NCBI GenBank assembly: GCA_943331005.2
Contig: CALQJX020000011.1
Span: 62,001-126,000, forward strand
Reading direction: 5' to 3'
Source of the DNA: Bordetella parapertussis
GTDB taxonomy: Bacteria > Bacteroidota > Bacteroidia > Chitinophagales > Chitinophagaceae
DNA length: 64,000 nucleotides
In this document: in pieces, positions 17,496-26,576 of the stretch
Layout of the letters: the number at the start of each line of letters is the position of its first letter
Numbering within the stretch: the first letter of the stretch is position 1
The notes under the pieces: generated by a model
Told to the model about the DNA's origin: nothing
The model's database searches: none
Seen by the model: the letters and a program-made list of their open reading frames with translations, nothing else
Translations under genes and position numbers: made by a program

Positions 17496-18506
17496 CTATT
17501 TCACATAAGCAAGCGTTATACCTATGCTCAGGTAGGCACCCCGTCCTTTCAGTCCGGGTCTGTTACCTATTTCGTAGCTGGTACCCATATTCACTCTTTT
17601 TCTGGTTGCTATCAGCCTGCCTCCCATACGCCACCCTATATCATTCAGGCTGAAGCTGCCCGGCGTATTAGGGGTTATTGCGTATTCAGTTCCCTTCACC
17701 AGTAGCGGGTCTATGGTAGTGTTGGCAAACAGCACATCTGCATATACCTCTTTGAAGATAGCTGTTTGTTTGCTGTCGCCCTCCAGCCAGTTTATGGTGC
17801 TGCTGGTGCGCATCTTCATATGGGTTATGCGGGTCAGTCCGGCATAGTAGCCCATCGTGCGGGTATTGGTGTAGTAGTCGCCGGTAAACACGGTACCGTC
17901 TGCCGTTTGCACAGATCCCTTGGCTTGCGGCTTCAGTACATCGGCATTGTGGTTCACAGATACGGGTGCATTGCTGTAGTAGAGGCCGCCTCGCACCGCA
18001 AAAATGCGCCTGCACGGAAACCTGGCCTTAGTAAAGCGCATCGTCGTGCGCCTCATGCCCTTGCTGTCCAGTTCTTTAAAGGCGTCCAGCACCATCTTTC
18101 GCTTTTCCCAGCCCTTCCCATCCAGTATATGCAGCCTTATGCCCGCATTGCCGGTAGCAAACGGATTCAGTTTGGTATCGCTGTAGCTCTTGCCGCTTTC
18201 TGTTTGCTGTAGAAAGCTGTAATAAGTGCCTTTGAAGCCTGCATTTACAGAAAAGTAACGGCGAAAGATATAGTCTGCATTGGCACCTGTGCCCATGCGC
18301 ACATAGTCGCTGGCGCCTGTTTCTACATCCAGCAGATGCAGTTCTGCTATCAGCTTCAGCTTTTTCGACTGATCCTTGCTTACAAATATCTCCACACCCT
18401 GCTTAGTGATAATAGTATCTCGTTTTGCTTTTGCAGATGCGCCGGCCGATGCCAGCAACAACAAACCTGCCAAAGGGTATTTCAAAGATAATAACGGATA
18501 TGACAT
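17496..18506 (-). CDS. Hypothetical outer-membrane-like protein with signal peptide
   Basis: 336 residues from ATG 18506 (MSYPLLSLKYPLAGLLLLAS), which gives a clean signal peptide ending near ASAKA. The frame is open to 18557, but the upstream codons encode no plausible signal sequence. The body alternates short polar and aromatic strands, and the chain ends GAYLSIGITLAYVK, a beta-barrel style end. It is probably an outer-membrane or periplasmic protein; I do not recognise the family. A promoter with both elements lies upstream (TATTTTTG at 18555-18562). Confidence 0.6.
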   Translation of the reverse strand: MSYPLLSLKYPLAGLLLLASAGASAKAKRDTIITKQGVEIFVSKDQSKKLKLIAELHLLDVETGASDYVRMGTGANADYIFRRYFSVNAGFKGTYYSFLQQTESGKSYSDTKLNPFATGNAGIRLHILDGKGWEKRKMVLDAFKELDSKGMRRTTMRFTKARFPCRRIFAVRGGLYYSNAPVSVNHNADVLKPQAKGSVQTADGTVFTGDYYTNTRTMGYYAGLTRITHMKMRTSSTINWLEGDSKQTAIFKEVYADVLFANTTIDPLLVKGTEYAITPNTPGSFSLNDIGWRMGGRLIATRKRVNMGTSYEIGNRPGLKGRGAYLSIGITLAYVK

Positions 18507-18554
18507 AGAGTAAGGAAGCCAATGATTGCACATCATAGTACAACCATGAGGATA

Positions 18555-18584
18555 CAAAAATAATTTATATTTTCATTTGTCAAA
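18555..18584 (-). promoter_or_regulatory. Promoter: TTTG-N18-TATTTTTG
   Basis: On the minus strand a TTTG (-33; plus CAAA at 18581-18584) is followed after 18 bases by TATTTTTG (plus 18555-18562). This is the best two-part match to the Bacteroidota consensus TTTG-N19-21-TAnnTTTG in the window. It precedes the gene starting at 18506, leaving a leader of about 40 nt. Confidence 0.6.
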
Positions 18585-18616
18585 TAGCAAACGAATCCCT
18601 TTTGTTATTTCTTGAC

Positions 18617-19525
18617 TTATTCTATGGTTGCAGCATAGTGTGCAAAAGAGTCGGTGAATATACGCGCGCCATAATAGTTCAGGTGATCCAGATCCGCAAA
18701 ACAAGAGTCGGGGAAATCCATCTTAATGAAATCTACAAAAGGTATCTTTCCGAATTCTTTCTTCCTGAATGCCTGAAAATCAGGTTCTATACTTCTTGGG
18801 AAAAGCTTGTGTTCCGGCATTCTTATAAATATCACCTTCACATGGTGCGCCTTGCACAGGTCCACAAGTTTGTGCAGGTAGTTTATCTGCCAGGCCCACA
18901 TACTCAGCAGGTCTTCCTTGTCTTTTTCCAGTTTAGCAACATCTGCAAAATTCTTCTTCAGGTCCAGTGTATCATCTCTGAAAGAGAAACCACCAAATTT
19001 TATGTCATCTTCAAGGTTCATGCGTCGTCCGCGCATTATCTTCAGTAAGTAAGGGGTTTTCAGCTTTGGCAGGCCCACTACTCCCTTTATTACCTGTGTA
19101 GGACTCTGGAAAAGCAGATAAGACATATCTGCAGCACTCAGCAGGTGGTAGTAATTCTGCACTTTGGCCTTTGTAAATTCATGCCGCTTCAGAAATACTT
19201 TAGCCATGAACTGTTGCACATCGTGCCCTCCGAAACCTATCATCACCGTATGGATCTGTGGGTTCAGGGGCAGCAATTTCTGCATCTTACGATAGTTATA
19301 CAGATACACATCGGCCGATTGCGAAAGATTGGCCACATGGGTCATGTTAGAGTCTATGATGCCAAATGCAGTATGGGAGTCGCCTATTACCAGCACTGTT
19401 TTCTTCGGATCCAGCTTATATAGTCTGTCCTCATTCAGCACATGCGACATAAATGTAAGGTACACCCAGTAGATCAGCGATATGATCGCTGCATATATCA
19501 GGAACCTGGTAAGTAGTTGCTTCAT
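18617..19525 (-). CDS. SGNH-type hydrolase/acyltransferase partner of MBOAT
   Basis: 302 residues from ATG 19525 (MKQLLTRFLIYAAIISLIYW). The frame is open further upstream but overlaps the MBOAT gene. One N-terminal membrane anchor (6-27) is followed by an extracytoplasmic SGNH domain: VLVIGDSHTAFGI puts the catalytic Ser at about 50, and DLDHLNYYGA near the C-terminus provides the Asp and His. Proteins of this shape (AlgJ/AlgX/DltD/PatB-like) take an acyl group delivered by an MBOAT protein and put it on a surface polymer. It starts seven bases after the MBOAT stop, so the two act as a pair. Confidence 0.78.
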   Translation of the reverse strand: MKQLLTRFLIYAAIISLIYWVYLTFMSHVLNEDRLYKLDPKKTVLVIGDSHTAFGIIDSNMTHVANLSQSADVYLYNYRKMQKLLPLNPQIHTVMIGFGGHDVQQFMAKVFLKRHEFTKAKVQNYYHLLSAADMSYLLFQSPTQVIKGVVGLPKLKTPYLLKIMRGRRMNLEDDIKFGGFSFRDDTLDLKKNFADVAKLEKDKEDLLSMWAWQINYLHKLVDLCKAHHVKVIFIRMPEHKLFPRSIEPDFQAFRKKEFGKIPFVDFIKMDFPDSCFADLDHLNYYGARIFTDSFAHYAATIE

Positions 19526-19532
19526 GTTGATG

Positions 19533-20951
19533 CTAAAATTGGAAATAGATAAATGTGCCCTGATTATATACAGAGTAAATAAGTACTGCGCTACCCAGAA
19601 GCACATACATGATCCATCTTGCCGCTGTGCTGCGGTAGGCAAGTACCTTCCTTTCGTCCCACCTTTGCTGCCAGTCTATCACCAGTGGTACCAGCACATA
19701 GGCAATACCCAGTCTTTTGGTCGGCATCTGCAGTAGTCCGTGCCCTATATGTTGAATGTAGTCAAATGCCATGCTCACATCAGGTGCCCTGAAGAATATC
19801 CAGGCAAATGCTGCCAGCGCAAAGGTTGCTGTCATTTGCATGGTCTCTTTCAGCGATGGCAGTACGGTATTGGCCGCTACTACTTCCGATGTGTACTTTT
19901 TGTTGTTGTTACTCAGTAGTACCGGTATGAACAGTAAGGCGTGTATTCCGCCCCATGCTATAAAGGTCCAGTTGGCGCCATGCCAGAAACCGCTCACCAG
20001 AAAGATGATAAAGGTATTTCTTATCACTTTCGCCATGCTCACCCTCGATCCTCCCAGTGGGATGTACAGATAATCTCTGAACCAGGACGACAATGAAATA
20101 TGCCAACGCTTCCAGAACTCAGCTATGTTTCTGGAAAAGTAAGGGTATTTAAAGTTCGATAGCAACTCAAAGCCGAACAACTTAGCCACACCAAGAGCAA
20201 TATTGGTATATCCGCAGAAGTCACCATAGATCTGTATCGAAAAGTAAATGGCGCCCAGTACCAGTGTAGAGCCGGAATAGGTTTTGTAATTGCCAAAGAT
20301 ATCATTCACAAACACCGATAGGGTATCAGCTATTACCACCTTCAGAAAATACCCCCACAGTATCAGCCGCATACCTTCTATAGATTGCTGATAAGAAAAT
20401 TTCCTTTTTACCTGCACCTGTGGCAATAGATGGGAGGCTCGTTCTATAGGCCCTGCCACCAGTAGCGGGAAGAAACTCACAAAGACCGCATACTCTATAA
20501 AGTTCTTCGTAGGCACTACCTTATTGTTGTATATATCAAACACATAAGACATGCCATGGAAGGTGTAGAAAGAAATACCTACAGGCAATACTATGTTCAG
20601 CAGCCAGGGGTCTACATGAAAACCCATTAGCAGCAAGGCTGCCTGTGCATTACCCACAAAGAAGTTGTAGTATTTAAAGAAACCCAGTACGGCCAGGTTA
20701 TTGAAGATACTCAGCCATAGATATAGTTTTTTCCTTTTCTCAGACTTGTATATCACCAGTCCGAATCCATAATCTATAAATGTAGAGAGCAGTAACAAGA
20801 ACAGAAAACGCCAGTCCCAGAAACCATAAAAAAGGTAACTGCAGCTAAGTAGCAGAATATTCTGAAGCTTTAAGTTTTTGTTGAATGCAAACCAGTAAAG
20901 AAAATAAACAGTGATGAGGAATAGAAGAAATTCAAACGAGTTGAAGAGCAT
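19533..20951 (-). CDS. MBOAT family O-acyltransferase (AlgI-like)
   Basis: 472 residues with about ten or more membrane helices. MBOAT hallmarks are FWKRWHISLSSWFRDYLYIP followed by LGGSR, then VSGFWHGANWTFIAWGGIHA, with the catalytic His in FWHG near residue 320. AlgI-type MBOATs carry acetyl (or other acyl) groups across the inner membrane to O-acetylate exported glycans. The SGNH partner follows after seven bases. No alginate genes are present, so the acylated polymer is unknown; the unusual membrane protein upstream (21013-22464) may belong to the same unit, 61 bp away. Confidence 0.92.
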   Translation of the reverse strand: MLFNSFEFLLFLITVYFLYWFAFNKNLKLQNILLLSCSYLFYGFWDWRFLFLLLLSTFIDYGFGLVIYKSEKRKKLYLWLSIFNNLAVLGFFKYYNFFVGNAQAALLLMGFHVDPWLLNIVLPVGISFYTFHGMSYVFDIYNNKVVPTKNFIEYAVFVSFFPLLVAGPIERASHLLPQVQVKRKFSYQQSIEGMRLILWGYFLKVVIADTLSVFVNDIFGNYKTYSGSTLVLGAIYFSIQIYGDFCGYTNIALGVAKLFGFELLSNFKYPYFSRNIAEFWKRWHISLSSWFRDYLYIPLGGSRVSMAKVIRNTFIIFLVSGFWHGANWTFIAWGGIHALLFIPVLLSNNNKKYTSEVVAANTVLPSLKETMQMTATFALAAFAWIFFRAPDVSMAFDYIQHIGHGLLQMPTKRLGIAYVLVPLVIDWQQRWDERKVLAYRSTAARWIMYVLLGSAVLIYSVYNQGTFIYFQF

Positions 20952-21012
20952 CGTTTTTTTGTGGTAAAGATAAATAATAAATTGAATTGTACTGTTTGTA
21001 CTACATCGTCTG

Positions 21013-22464
21013 TTATTTCTGGTAGTAGTACTTTTCTTCGTGTGTTATTCCCCAGTCTTTCATTAGGTCTGTGTTTATTTTAGACTTGGCAGGGTCGGTT
21101 ATTTTGTCCCAGTCCATTATGCTGCAATCCATAGGCAGCAATACGGTCTTTTCTTTCGATGCCGCTATCATTTCCATAGCCTGCCTTTCGCAGCTGTTGT
21201 CAAACTGGTTATATAATTTATCGGCAATAAAATACCTGCACAGGGGTATCAGTACCAGAAACAGGTATAGTTTATATTGCCTTTGTGGCACATGCTGCAA
21301 CAGGTAATAGGTAGATAGCACATAGAATGCAATAAGTGTGGTTATTACCGGTACCATCACATCATGGCGCACTATCTCCGGCCTGTAAAAGCGGTAGCCC
21401 CCCAGTGGCAGCAACAGCATATATACACAGCTGAAGATCATTATCCATACAAATAGGCGCAGCATCTTATTTGTTTCGGTAGTTCTTTTCTTCAGCAGAA
21501 AGAACAGGTTCAGCAAGATCATCAGCATCAGCATACCCATACCTTCTGTAGTGAAAAGATGGAATATAGAGTGGGGCAGCCTTTGGTATCTTTCTGCCAT
21601 AGATATCTGCTTTATGAATCCCTCTATGTTGAACTTACCTATGTAAAAAGAATATAGAGACATGGCTACTGCAAATGCCGGTATCCATATCATAGGCCTG
21701 GGTATTGCGCCAATGGCAGATTTAACTCGCTGCACGAGCGGCTGCTCAGCATAGCGCACCATGCCTTGTCTTGTCTGTTCCATCCACAAAAAGCCGCAAA
21801 CCAGTATCATTACCGGTGCACTAATAGGTCCGTTAAATGCTATTGCCCAAGACAGTACCATCAGAGATACACTTAGCACCCACCCGAATTTGACCTCTAT
21901 CTTATGAAATGTCATCAGATAGAAAGGCAGAAAGAAGATACCCACCAGCAGCACCGAAAATGCATAAGCAAATGCATAAGATATTGGTGGGTCTATGATA
22001 CCCATATCCCATACATAACCACAGTTCTGAAACAAGGGTGTCAGCAGTAAGGCAGTTAGTATAAAATTCTTATTGAAGATCCTGAATTGCCCGCTCACAT
22101 ATATACCTATCAGGTAGGTAAATAGCAGTTGCCATACTGTTTTGGCCAGTGCACTGGTAAGATATACACTGCTAATAGGGTCTGTGAATTTCTGAAAAAA
22201 GAACGGCCATGTTCTGAAGTGCGCATAGGTAGAATAAAGTACTACAAACCGGTTCGGAACATTATACCGCTCGTGGTGCAGCAATGCGCCCAGTCCCAGC
22301 GGGTCACTCAGCACGCGCTTATAGTTGCTCGACGGAAGTGTTACGCCTCCCAGATCTCCATCCAGAATACAATGGTAATGTTGATAAAATGCATACATAA
22401 GGTTCGCAACTATCAGCAGCAGCGCCCCGGCCATTATGCCCTTACTCATCTTTATGCTAGACAT
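21013..22464 (-). CDS. Polytopic membrane protein of unknown family
   Basis: 483 residues with roughly ten hydrophobic helices. After the first helix (about 10-28) comes an extracytoplasmic loop (HYHCILDGDLGGVTLPS, then DPLGLGALLHHERYNVPNRF) and a long run of helices to about 425, ending in a soluble tail of about 55 residues. The acidic first loop followed by many helices recalls GT-C glycosyltransferases, but I see no decisive motif. Its place directly upstream of the MBOAT/SGNH pair, same strand, suggests a role in making or exporting the same surface glycan. Confidence 0.5.
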   Translation of the reverse strand: MSSIKMSKGIMAGALLLIVANLMYAFYQHYHCILDGDLGGVTLPSSNYKRVLSDPLGLGALLHHERYNVPNRFVVLYSTYAHFRTWPFFFQKFTDPISSVYLTSALAKTVWQLLFTYLIGIYVSGQFRIFNKNFILTALLLTPLFQNCGYVWDMGIIDPPISYAFAYAFSVLLVGIFFLPFYLMTFHKIEVKFGWVLSVSLMVLSWAIAFNGPISAPVMILVCGFLWMEQTRQGMVRYAEQPLVQRVKSAIGAIPRPMIWIPAFAVAMSLYSFYIGKFNIEGFIKQISMAERYQRLPHSIFHLFTTEGMGMLMLMILLNLFFLLKKRTTETNKMLRLFVWIMIFSCVYMLLLPLGGYRFYRPEIVRHDVMVPVITTLIAFYVLSTYYLLQHVPQRQYKLYLFLVLIPLCRYFIADKLYNQFDNSCERQAMEMIAASKEKTVLLPMDCSIMDWDKITDPAKSKINTDLMKDWGITHEEKYYYQK

Positions 22465-22492
22465 GCCTGTGATCCTGTTTTAACCATGGGCA

Positions 22493-22906
22493 CTAGGCCT
22501 TATGGTTCAATTGTTCTGTTTTGATGCCTGTTGCAGCTATTGTTTCGGCAAGTTCCTTAAATTCAGTAGGGTACATATTCACATCTATAGTGTTGTTCGC
22601 TGTTCCGGCAACAACAACTTTATATAACAGATCGCTTACCGTTTCCAGCGATATCCTGTTCACTTCTTTCAGCGGAATGATGACGCGTTTCTTCAAAGGA
22701 TTTACAGAAAAAAAACTGATCGAATCTCCGGAGATCGTTACCATCTGGTAACGTGGCATATATATCCTCAGGTCAAACAGCACTATCAGTGCTGCCATAG
22801 CTACAAAACCTATTCTGTGCCTTATCACTACATAACATACTACCATCAAACCCAGCGATAGCAGGGCAGACATCATCATACTCTTTGTGCCGTATGTTTT
22901 GGACAT
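22493..22906 (-). CDS. Small membrane protein with PH-like domain, hypothetical
   Basis: 137 residues from ATG 22906 (MSKTYGTKSMMMSALLSLGL). Two closely spaced hydrophobic helices (about 9-47) precede a beta-rich part (YQMVTISGDSISFF, PLKKRVIIPLKEVNRISLE) that looks like a bacterial pleckstrin-homology-like fold, ending in a helix. The start is fixed by a TACTTTTG -7 box three bases upstream; a TTG further up is rejected. It ends 28 bp before the membrane protein at 22464. Function unknown. Confidence 0.6.
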   Translation of the reverse strand: MSKTYGTKSMMMSALLSLGLMVVCYVVIRHRIGFVAMAALIVLFDLRIYMPRYQMVTISGDSISFFSVNPLKKRVIIPLKEVNRISLETVSDLLYKVVVAGTANNTIDVNMYPTEFKELAETIAATGIKTEQLNHKA

Positions 22907-22909
22907 ATA

Positions 22910-22917
22910 CAAAAGTA
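22910..22917 (-). promoter_or_regulatory. -7 box TACTTTTG of the 22906 gene
   Basis: TAnnTTTG match on the minus strand, three bases before ATG 22906. It is the closest box-to-start spacing in the window. Confidence 0.55.
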
Positions 22918-22971
22918 GAAATAATTCGGCCAAATTTACATCGGTCCGGGCTTTGTTATTCTTTCATAACA

Positions 22972-23952
22972 TTAGCGCCAGCGGTAAAATACCTCTGGTA
23001 CTGCAGCCGCTATCTGTTCCAGTAACGGCTGTGGCAATGGCCCCAGTTGCAGCGCCAGCTGCGCATCCTGCAGCTGGCGGGTATTCTTTATGCCCGGTAT
23101 GGTCAGTGTTTGATAGGGATTAGATAACTGAAAACGCAAGGCGCTTACACTGATGCCTCCTTCCAGTTCCTGCAGAAAAGACAATGCACGCACTGCACCT
23201 GTTACCCATGCCACCTGTTCTGCGTTGAAATTGCTTCTTATATCATTGGCAGGAAATACCCGGTCTTCGGTTATCGTCTTCGGATTAATGAATCCCGATG
23301 CCAGCGGCACCCTGCATATAAAGGTATATTGGTCTTTATAACGCTCATCGCTGAAGAAGCTTTCATACCTGCGGTCCAGTGGGTTATATACTGCTTCTAT
23401 CACGCTGCCAAAGCCATTTTTCAGCACATTGGCCACTCCTTTTTGTGTTCTGCAGCTTACGCCATAAGACAAGATCTTGCCATCCTGCTTCAGCTTTTCC
23501 AGTGGGGTAGTATCAAAAGCCGACAGGTCCATGTCGTCTGGCGGATTGTGCAGCAACAGCGCTCCCAGGCAATCCACCTGCAGTCTTTCCAGACTGCGGT
23601 GCACGCTTTTCAGCATGTTCTGTTCAGAAAAATCATCATCATCAGTATCTGTACCCTCTATAATGCCATATTTCGTGCATATTACCGGGGTTACATTACT
23701 GCCGCCTGCATAAGACCTCAGTGCCTCGCCCAGCACCTGCTCCGATCGGCCGGCACCATAGCCAACTGCAGTATCAAAGAAATTCATACCTCCGTCCAGT
23801 GCGGCATGTACTGCCCGCACCGATTCGGCTATATCTATACTGCCATACCCGTTCGGGCGGCCGTTCAGGTTGTAGTCGCCGGCCAGTTGCCAGCAACCAA
23901 ATCCCATCCTGTTCACGGCTACCCCGTTAAAAGGGATCAGAGCGTTGCTCAT
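22972..23952 (-). CDS. Aldo/keto reductase
   Basis: 326 residues, an (alpha/beta)8 barrel NADPH-dependent reductase of the YdhF/Tas type. The catalytic tetrad positions are readable: Asp in NFFDTA, Tyr in GYGAGRSE, Lys in ICTKYG and His in LLLHNPPD. NADPH-binding residues lie in the C-terminal IPGIKNTRQLQDA segment. ATG 23952 shares its first base with the stop of the dioxygenase gene (TAATG), so the two are translationally coupled and probably act in one pathway. The substrate is unknown; sugar or keto-acid reduction would fit the neighbourhood. Confidence 0.9.
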   Translation of the reverse strand: MSNALIPFNGVAVNRMGFGCWQLAGDYNLNGRPNGYGSIDIAESVRAVHAALDGGMNFFDTAVGYGAGRSEQVLGEALRSYAGGSNVTPVICTKYGIIEGTDTDDDDFSEQNMLKSVHRSLERLQVDCLGALLLHNPPDDMDLSAFDTTPLEKLKQDGKILSYGVSCRTQKGVANVLKNGFGSVIEAVYNPLDRRYESFFSDERYKDQYTFICRVPLASGFINPKTITEDRVFPANDIRSNFNAEQVAWVTGAVRALSFLQELEGGISVSALRFQLSNPYQTLTIPGIKNTRQLQDAQLALQLGPLPQPLLEQIAAAVPEVFYRWR

Positions 23953-24707
23953 TAATTGAAGTTAAAGCCGCCTTTTATAAGTGTTCTTGCGCCGTAGAAA
24001 GAGTTGCGGCCATGCAGCAACCTGTCATCCTGGAAGAATGCAGCATCGCCTGGTTTCAGATAGACAGGGAACAGTAGTCCGCCTTCTACTATCTTCTTTT
24101 CCAGGAAGTTATGGAACTGATCGCACATTTCCAGCACTTCAGCAGTGTTGTCTGGCATCACCCTGAAGTGGTTCCAGTTCAGCTTTATGCCGCGCTCGTC
24201 AGTATCTATTATTTTACGCTTTTTACGCTGGTCTTCACCCTTACCGAAGTCAACTTCCAGGGTTTTCAGTTTTTCATATAGCGCTGGTTCAAATTTCTCC
24301 AGTATATAAATAAGGTCGTCTGAATCTATAAAGGTGGTAGCACCGCCTATTTCAGCCTGCTCTGTGCAGAAGAAAAAATTCACATCCAGTTCAAAGTTCA
24401 CATACGCAGCATCGGTATGTAGTGGCTGGCGCACATTTGCATGACGGAAAGTATATTGGTGGTCTTTATCATAGCGCACGTCAGTCCACCTTTCCTGTGC
24501 ATTTGCATTGCCGGTATTGATGTCCTCGTCCACATTCACTATCTCTCCAACCTGATCTACCAGGTCAGAATAGAACTGCTTGTAGTTCGTGCCCGCTGGT
24601 AAACCCGAAAGATGCACGATCTTATACTTTTTCAATATTTCCCTGAAATCTTTTGCGAAATCTTCTGAAGGAGTGTAGATAACCTCTTTTAAGAAATATG
24701 GTCCCAT
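23952..24707 (-). CDS. TauD/TfdA-like Fe(II)/2-oxoglutarate dioxygenase
   Basis: 251 residues. The 2-His-1-carboxylate iron site is visible: HTD at 97-99 (PLHTDAAY) and the distal His232 in LLHGRNSF, with Arg241 (GARTLIKGGF) to bind 2-oxoglutarate. The double-stranded beta-helix fold matches the TauD/TfdA and clavaminate-synthase-like group that hydroxylates or desaturates small molecules. It is coupled by a one-base stop/start overlap to an aldo-keto reductase. Start ATG 24707. The product and substrate are unknown. Confidence 0.85.
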   Translation of the reverse strand: MGPYFLKEVIYTPSEDFAKDFREILKKYKIVHLSGLPAGTNYKQFYSDLVDQVGEIVNVDEDINTGNANAQERWTDVRYDKDHQYTFRHANVRQPLHTDAAYVNFELDVNFFFCTEQAEIGGATTFIDSDDLIYILEKFEPALYEKLKTLEVDFGKGEDQRKKRKIIDTDERGIKLNWNHFRVMPDNTAEVLEMCDQFHNFLEKKIVEGGLLFPVYLKPGDAAFFQDDRLLHGRNSFYGARTLIKGGFNFN

Positions 24708-24899
24708 AGTATTAACAATTAACAGTGATTTTTGATGCCGACAAAGCTAAACCTTTTATTCAAGCTTCATCATGACATTCGTCATTGTTTTAAGGTGTCC
24801 TGATTTTATTTATGTAAATTCGCTCCCGCATCAATTGTTATACCTGTATCCCCTGCATCCGGTATTAATTTTATAGCTACAAAATCCGCTTCACAAGGA

Positions 24900-25853
24900 A
24901 TGAATAACGAGACCCCGTTAGTAAGTGTTTGCACTATCACCTACAATCACGAAAAATATATCGAACGGGCCATTCAGAGTGTGCTGGAGCAGCAATACGA
25001 TTTCAGAATTGAATTCATCATCGGCGATGATTGCTCTAAAGACAATACCCGCGATATCATTCGCAAATACCACGCGCTTCATCCCGATATCATTGTGCCG
25101 CTTTTTCCCGAAAAGAATCTTGGTGCAAAACTCAACGCTATTCAGTGCCTGCAACGTTGCAGCGGTAAATACATTGCCTTCCTCGAGGGCGATGATTACT
25201 GGATAGATCCGAATAAGATCAAACGTCAGGCCGACTTCATGGAGGCGCACCCCGATTACAGCATCTGCTTCACCGATGTAGATGTGATCAATGATACCAC
25301 AGAAGAGCACCCCGATCCGTTCACTACTCCCGTAAAGGAAGACTATACCATAGAAGACGTCATACTCACAGAGCGGGTATTCATTCCTACTGCCACACTC
25401 TTCTTCCGCAATCAGCTGCCCGATCCGTTGCCGCGTTTTTTCAGAGAGGCCAGTAGCGGCGATATAGCCATTCATATGGTCATTGCAGATAAAGGCAGAA
25501 TACGCTACTTGCCTGGTAAAACTGCTGTCTATCGCCATCATGCCGGCGGGGTCACCAAGTCGCACCAGTTCGGCGGTTGGGCATACCTGCAACTCTTCAA
25601 ATTGTACGAAGGCGCCAACGAATACTTCAACTATAAGTACGATGCGGTTTTCCGTCTTCGCCTCGGCGAGATGTCGCGCACCATGCTCATGTATTTCTCT
25701 AAAGACAAAAAAGGAATGGATAAGTTGAAGTATGTGCTGGCCAACTCCCGCAACTATTTCAAATATTCCAATGGTGTCAATGTCAAAGAGTTGATCTATT
25801 ACACTACTGTTTTGTTTTTCCCTTCATTATTAAAGTCAAAGAAGAACAGCTAA
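24900..25853 (+). CDS. Glycosyltransferase family 2
   Basis: 317 residues. The GT-A fold begins VSVCTITYNHEKYIERAIQS, followed by the first acidic motif IIGDDCSKDNT and the metal/sugar-nucleotide motif LEGDDYWID near 97-105 (DxD equivalent). The acceptor side has VYRHHAGGVTKS near 212-223. This form, with EGDDYW, is common in O-antigen and surface-glycan loci. It is the first gene of a four-gene run (GT2, WbqC, DegT, GNAT) on the plus strand, divergent from the dioxygenase. Confidence 0.93.
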   Translation: MNNETPLVSVCTITYNHEKYIERAIQSVLEQQYDFRIEFIIGDDCSKDNTRDIIRKYHALHPDIIVPLFPEKNLGAKLNAIQCLQRCSGKYIAFLEGDDYWIDPNKIKRQADFMEAHPDYSICFTDVDVINDTTEEHPDPFTTPVKEDYTIEDVILTERVFIPTATLFFRNQLPDPLPRFFREASSGDIAIHMVIADKGRIRYLPGKTAVYRHHAGGVTKSHQFGGWAYLQLFKLYEGANEYFNYKYDAVFRLRLGEMSRTMLMYFSKDKKGMDKLKYVLANSRNYFKYSNGVNVKELIYYTTVLFFPSLLKSKKNS

Positions 25854-25913
25854 TTTTGGAAGCAAGCGCCAATAAGCCATTTTAAACGCAGCTAATAAAA
25901 CCATCAGCACTAC

Positions 25914-26576
25914 ATGAGAGTAGCTATAATGCAGCCATACTTTTGCCCCTATATCGGGTACTTTCAGTTGGTGGCTGCAGTAGATAAGTTCATCTTTTAT
26001 GACGATGTCAATTTCATAAAGGGCGGCTGGATCAACAGAAACCGCATCATCTCCAACAACAAAGAGTTCCTCTTCACCATACCACTTACCGATGCCAGTT
26101 CTTTCAGGCTCATAAAAGATACGCAGGTCAACTGGAAGTCGAAGGATATCAGCAAGTTCGTAGCCAACGTAGATCTTTCTTACCGCAAGGCTCCTTTCTA
26201 CAACGAGGTCATGCCCATAGTAAAAGACATTTTCGATGCACGCCCCGATACCATATCGCAGCTGGCCATAGATAGTGTCATTCGCTTCTCGCAATACATG
26301 GGCCTCACAACAGAGTTCAAAGTGTCTTCTCAGGGTGGCTACACAAAGACCGAAGATCGGGTGCAGAACCTCGTCAATATCCTCAATGCAGAGGGTGGAG
26401 AGCATTACATCAATCCTATTGGCGGACAGGAGCTATACGCCACAGAAGATTTTAGCCGGCATGGGGTTAAGCTCAGTTTTCTCAAAGGCACAGGCAGCCT
26501 CTCTGTCATAGACGTATGCATGAATACCCCGCGCGAAGAGATACAGCAAACACTTCAAAACTACACACTGCTATGA
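25914..26576 (+). CDS. WbqC family protein
   Basis: 220 residues. The start MRVAIMQPYFCPYIGYFQL and FYDDVNFIKGGWINRNRI are the hallmarks of the WbqC family, found in many surface-polysaccharide loci. Its members are thought to modify amino sugars (for example by adding an amino acid), but biochemistry is sparse. The C-terminal INPIGGQELY and FSRHGVKLSFL segments are also conserved. The stop overlaps the DegT-like start (ATGA), so the two proteins are probably made together. Confidence 0.92.
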   Translation: MRVAIMQPYFCPYIGYFQLVAAVDKFIFYDDVNFIKGGWINRNRIISNNKEFLFTIPLTDASSFRLIKDTQVNWKSKDISKFVANVDLSYRKAPFYNEVMPIVKDIFDARPDTISQLAIDSVIRFSQYMGLTTEFKVSSQGGYTKTEDRVQNLVNILNAEGGEHYINPIGGQELYATEDFSRHGVKLSFLKGTGSLSVIDVCMNTPREEIQQTLQNYTLL

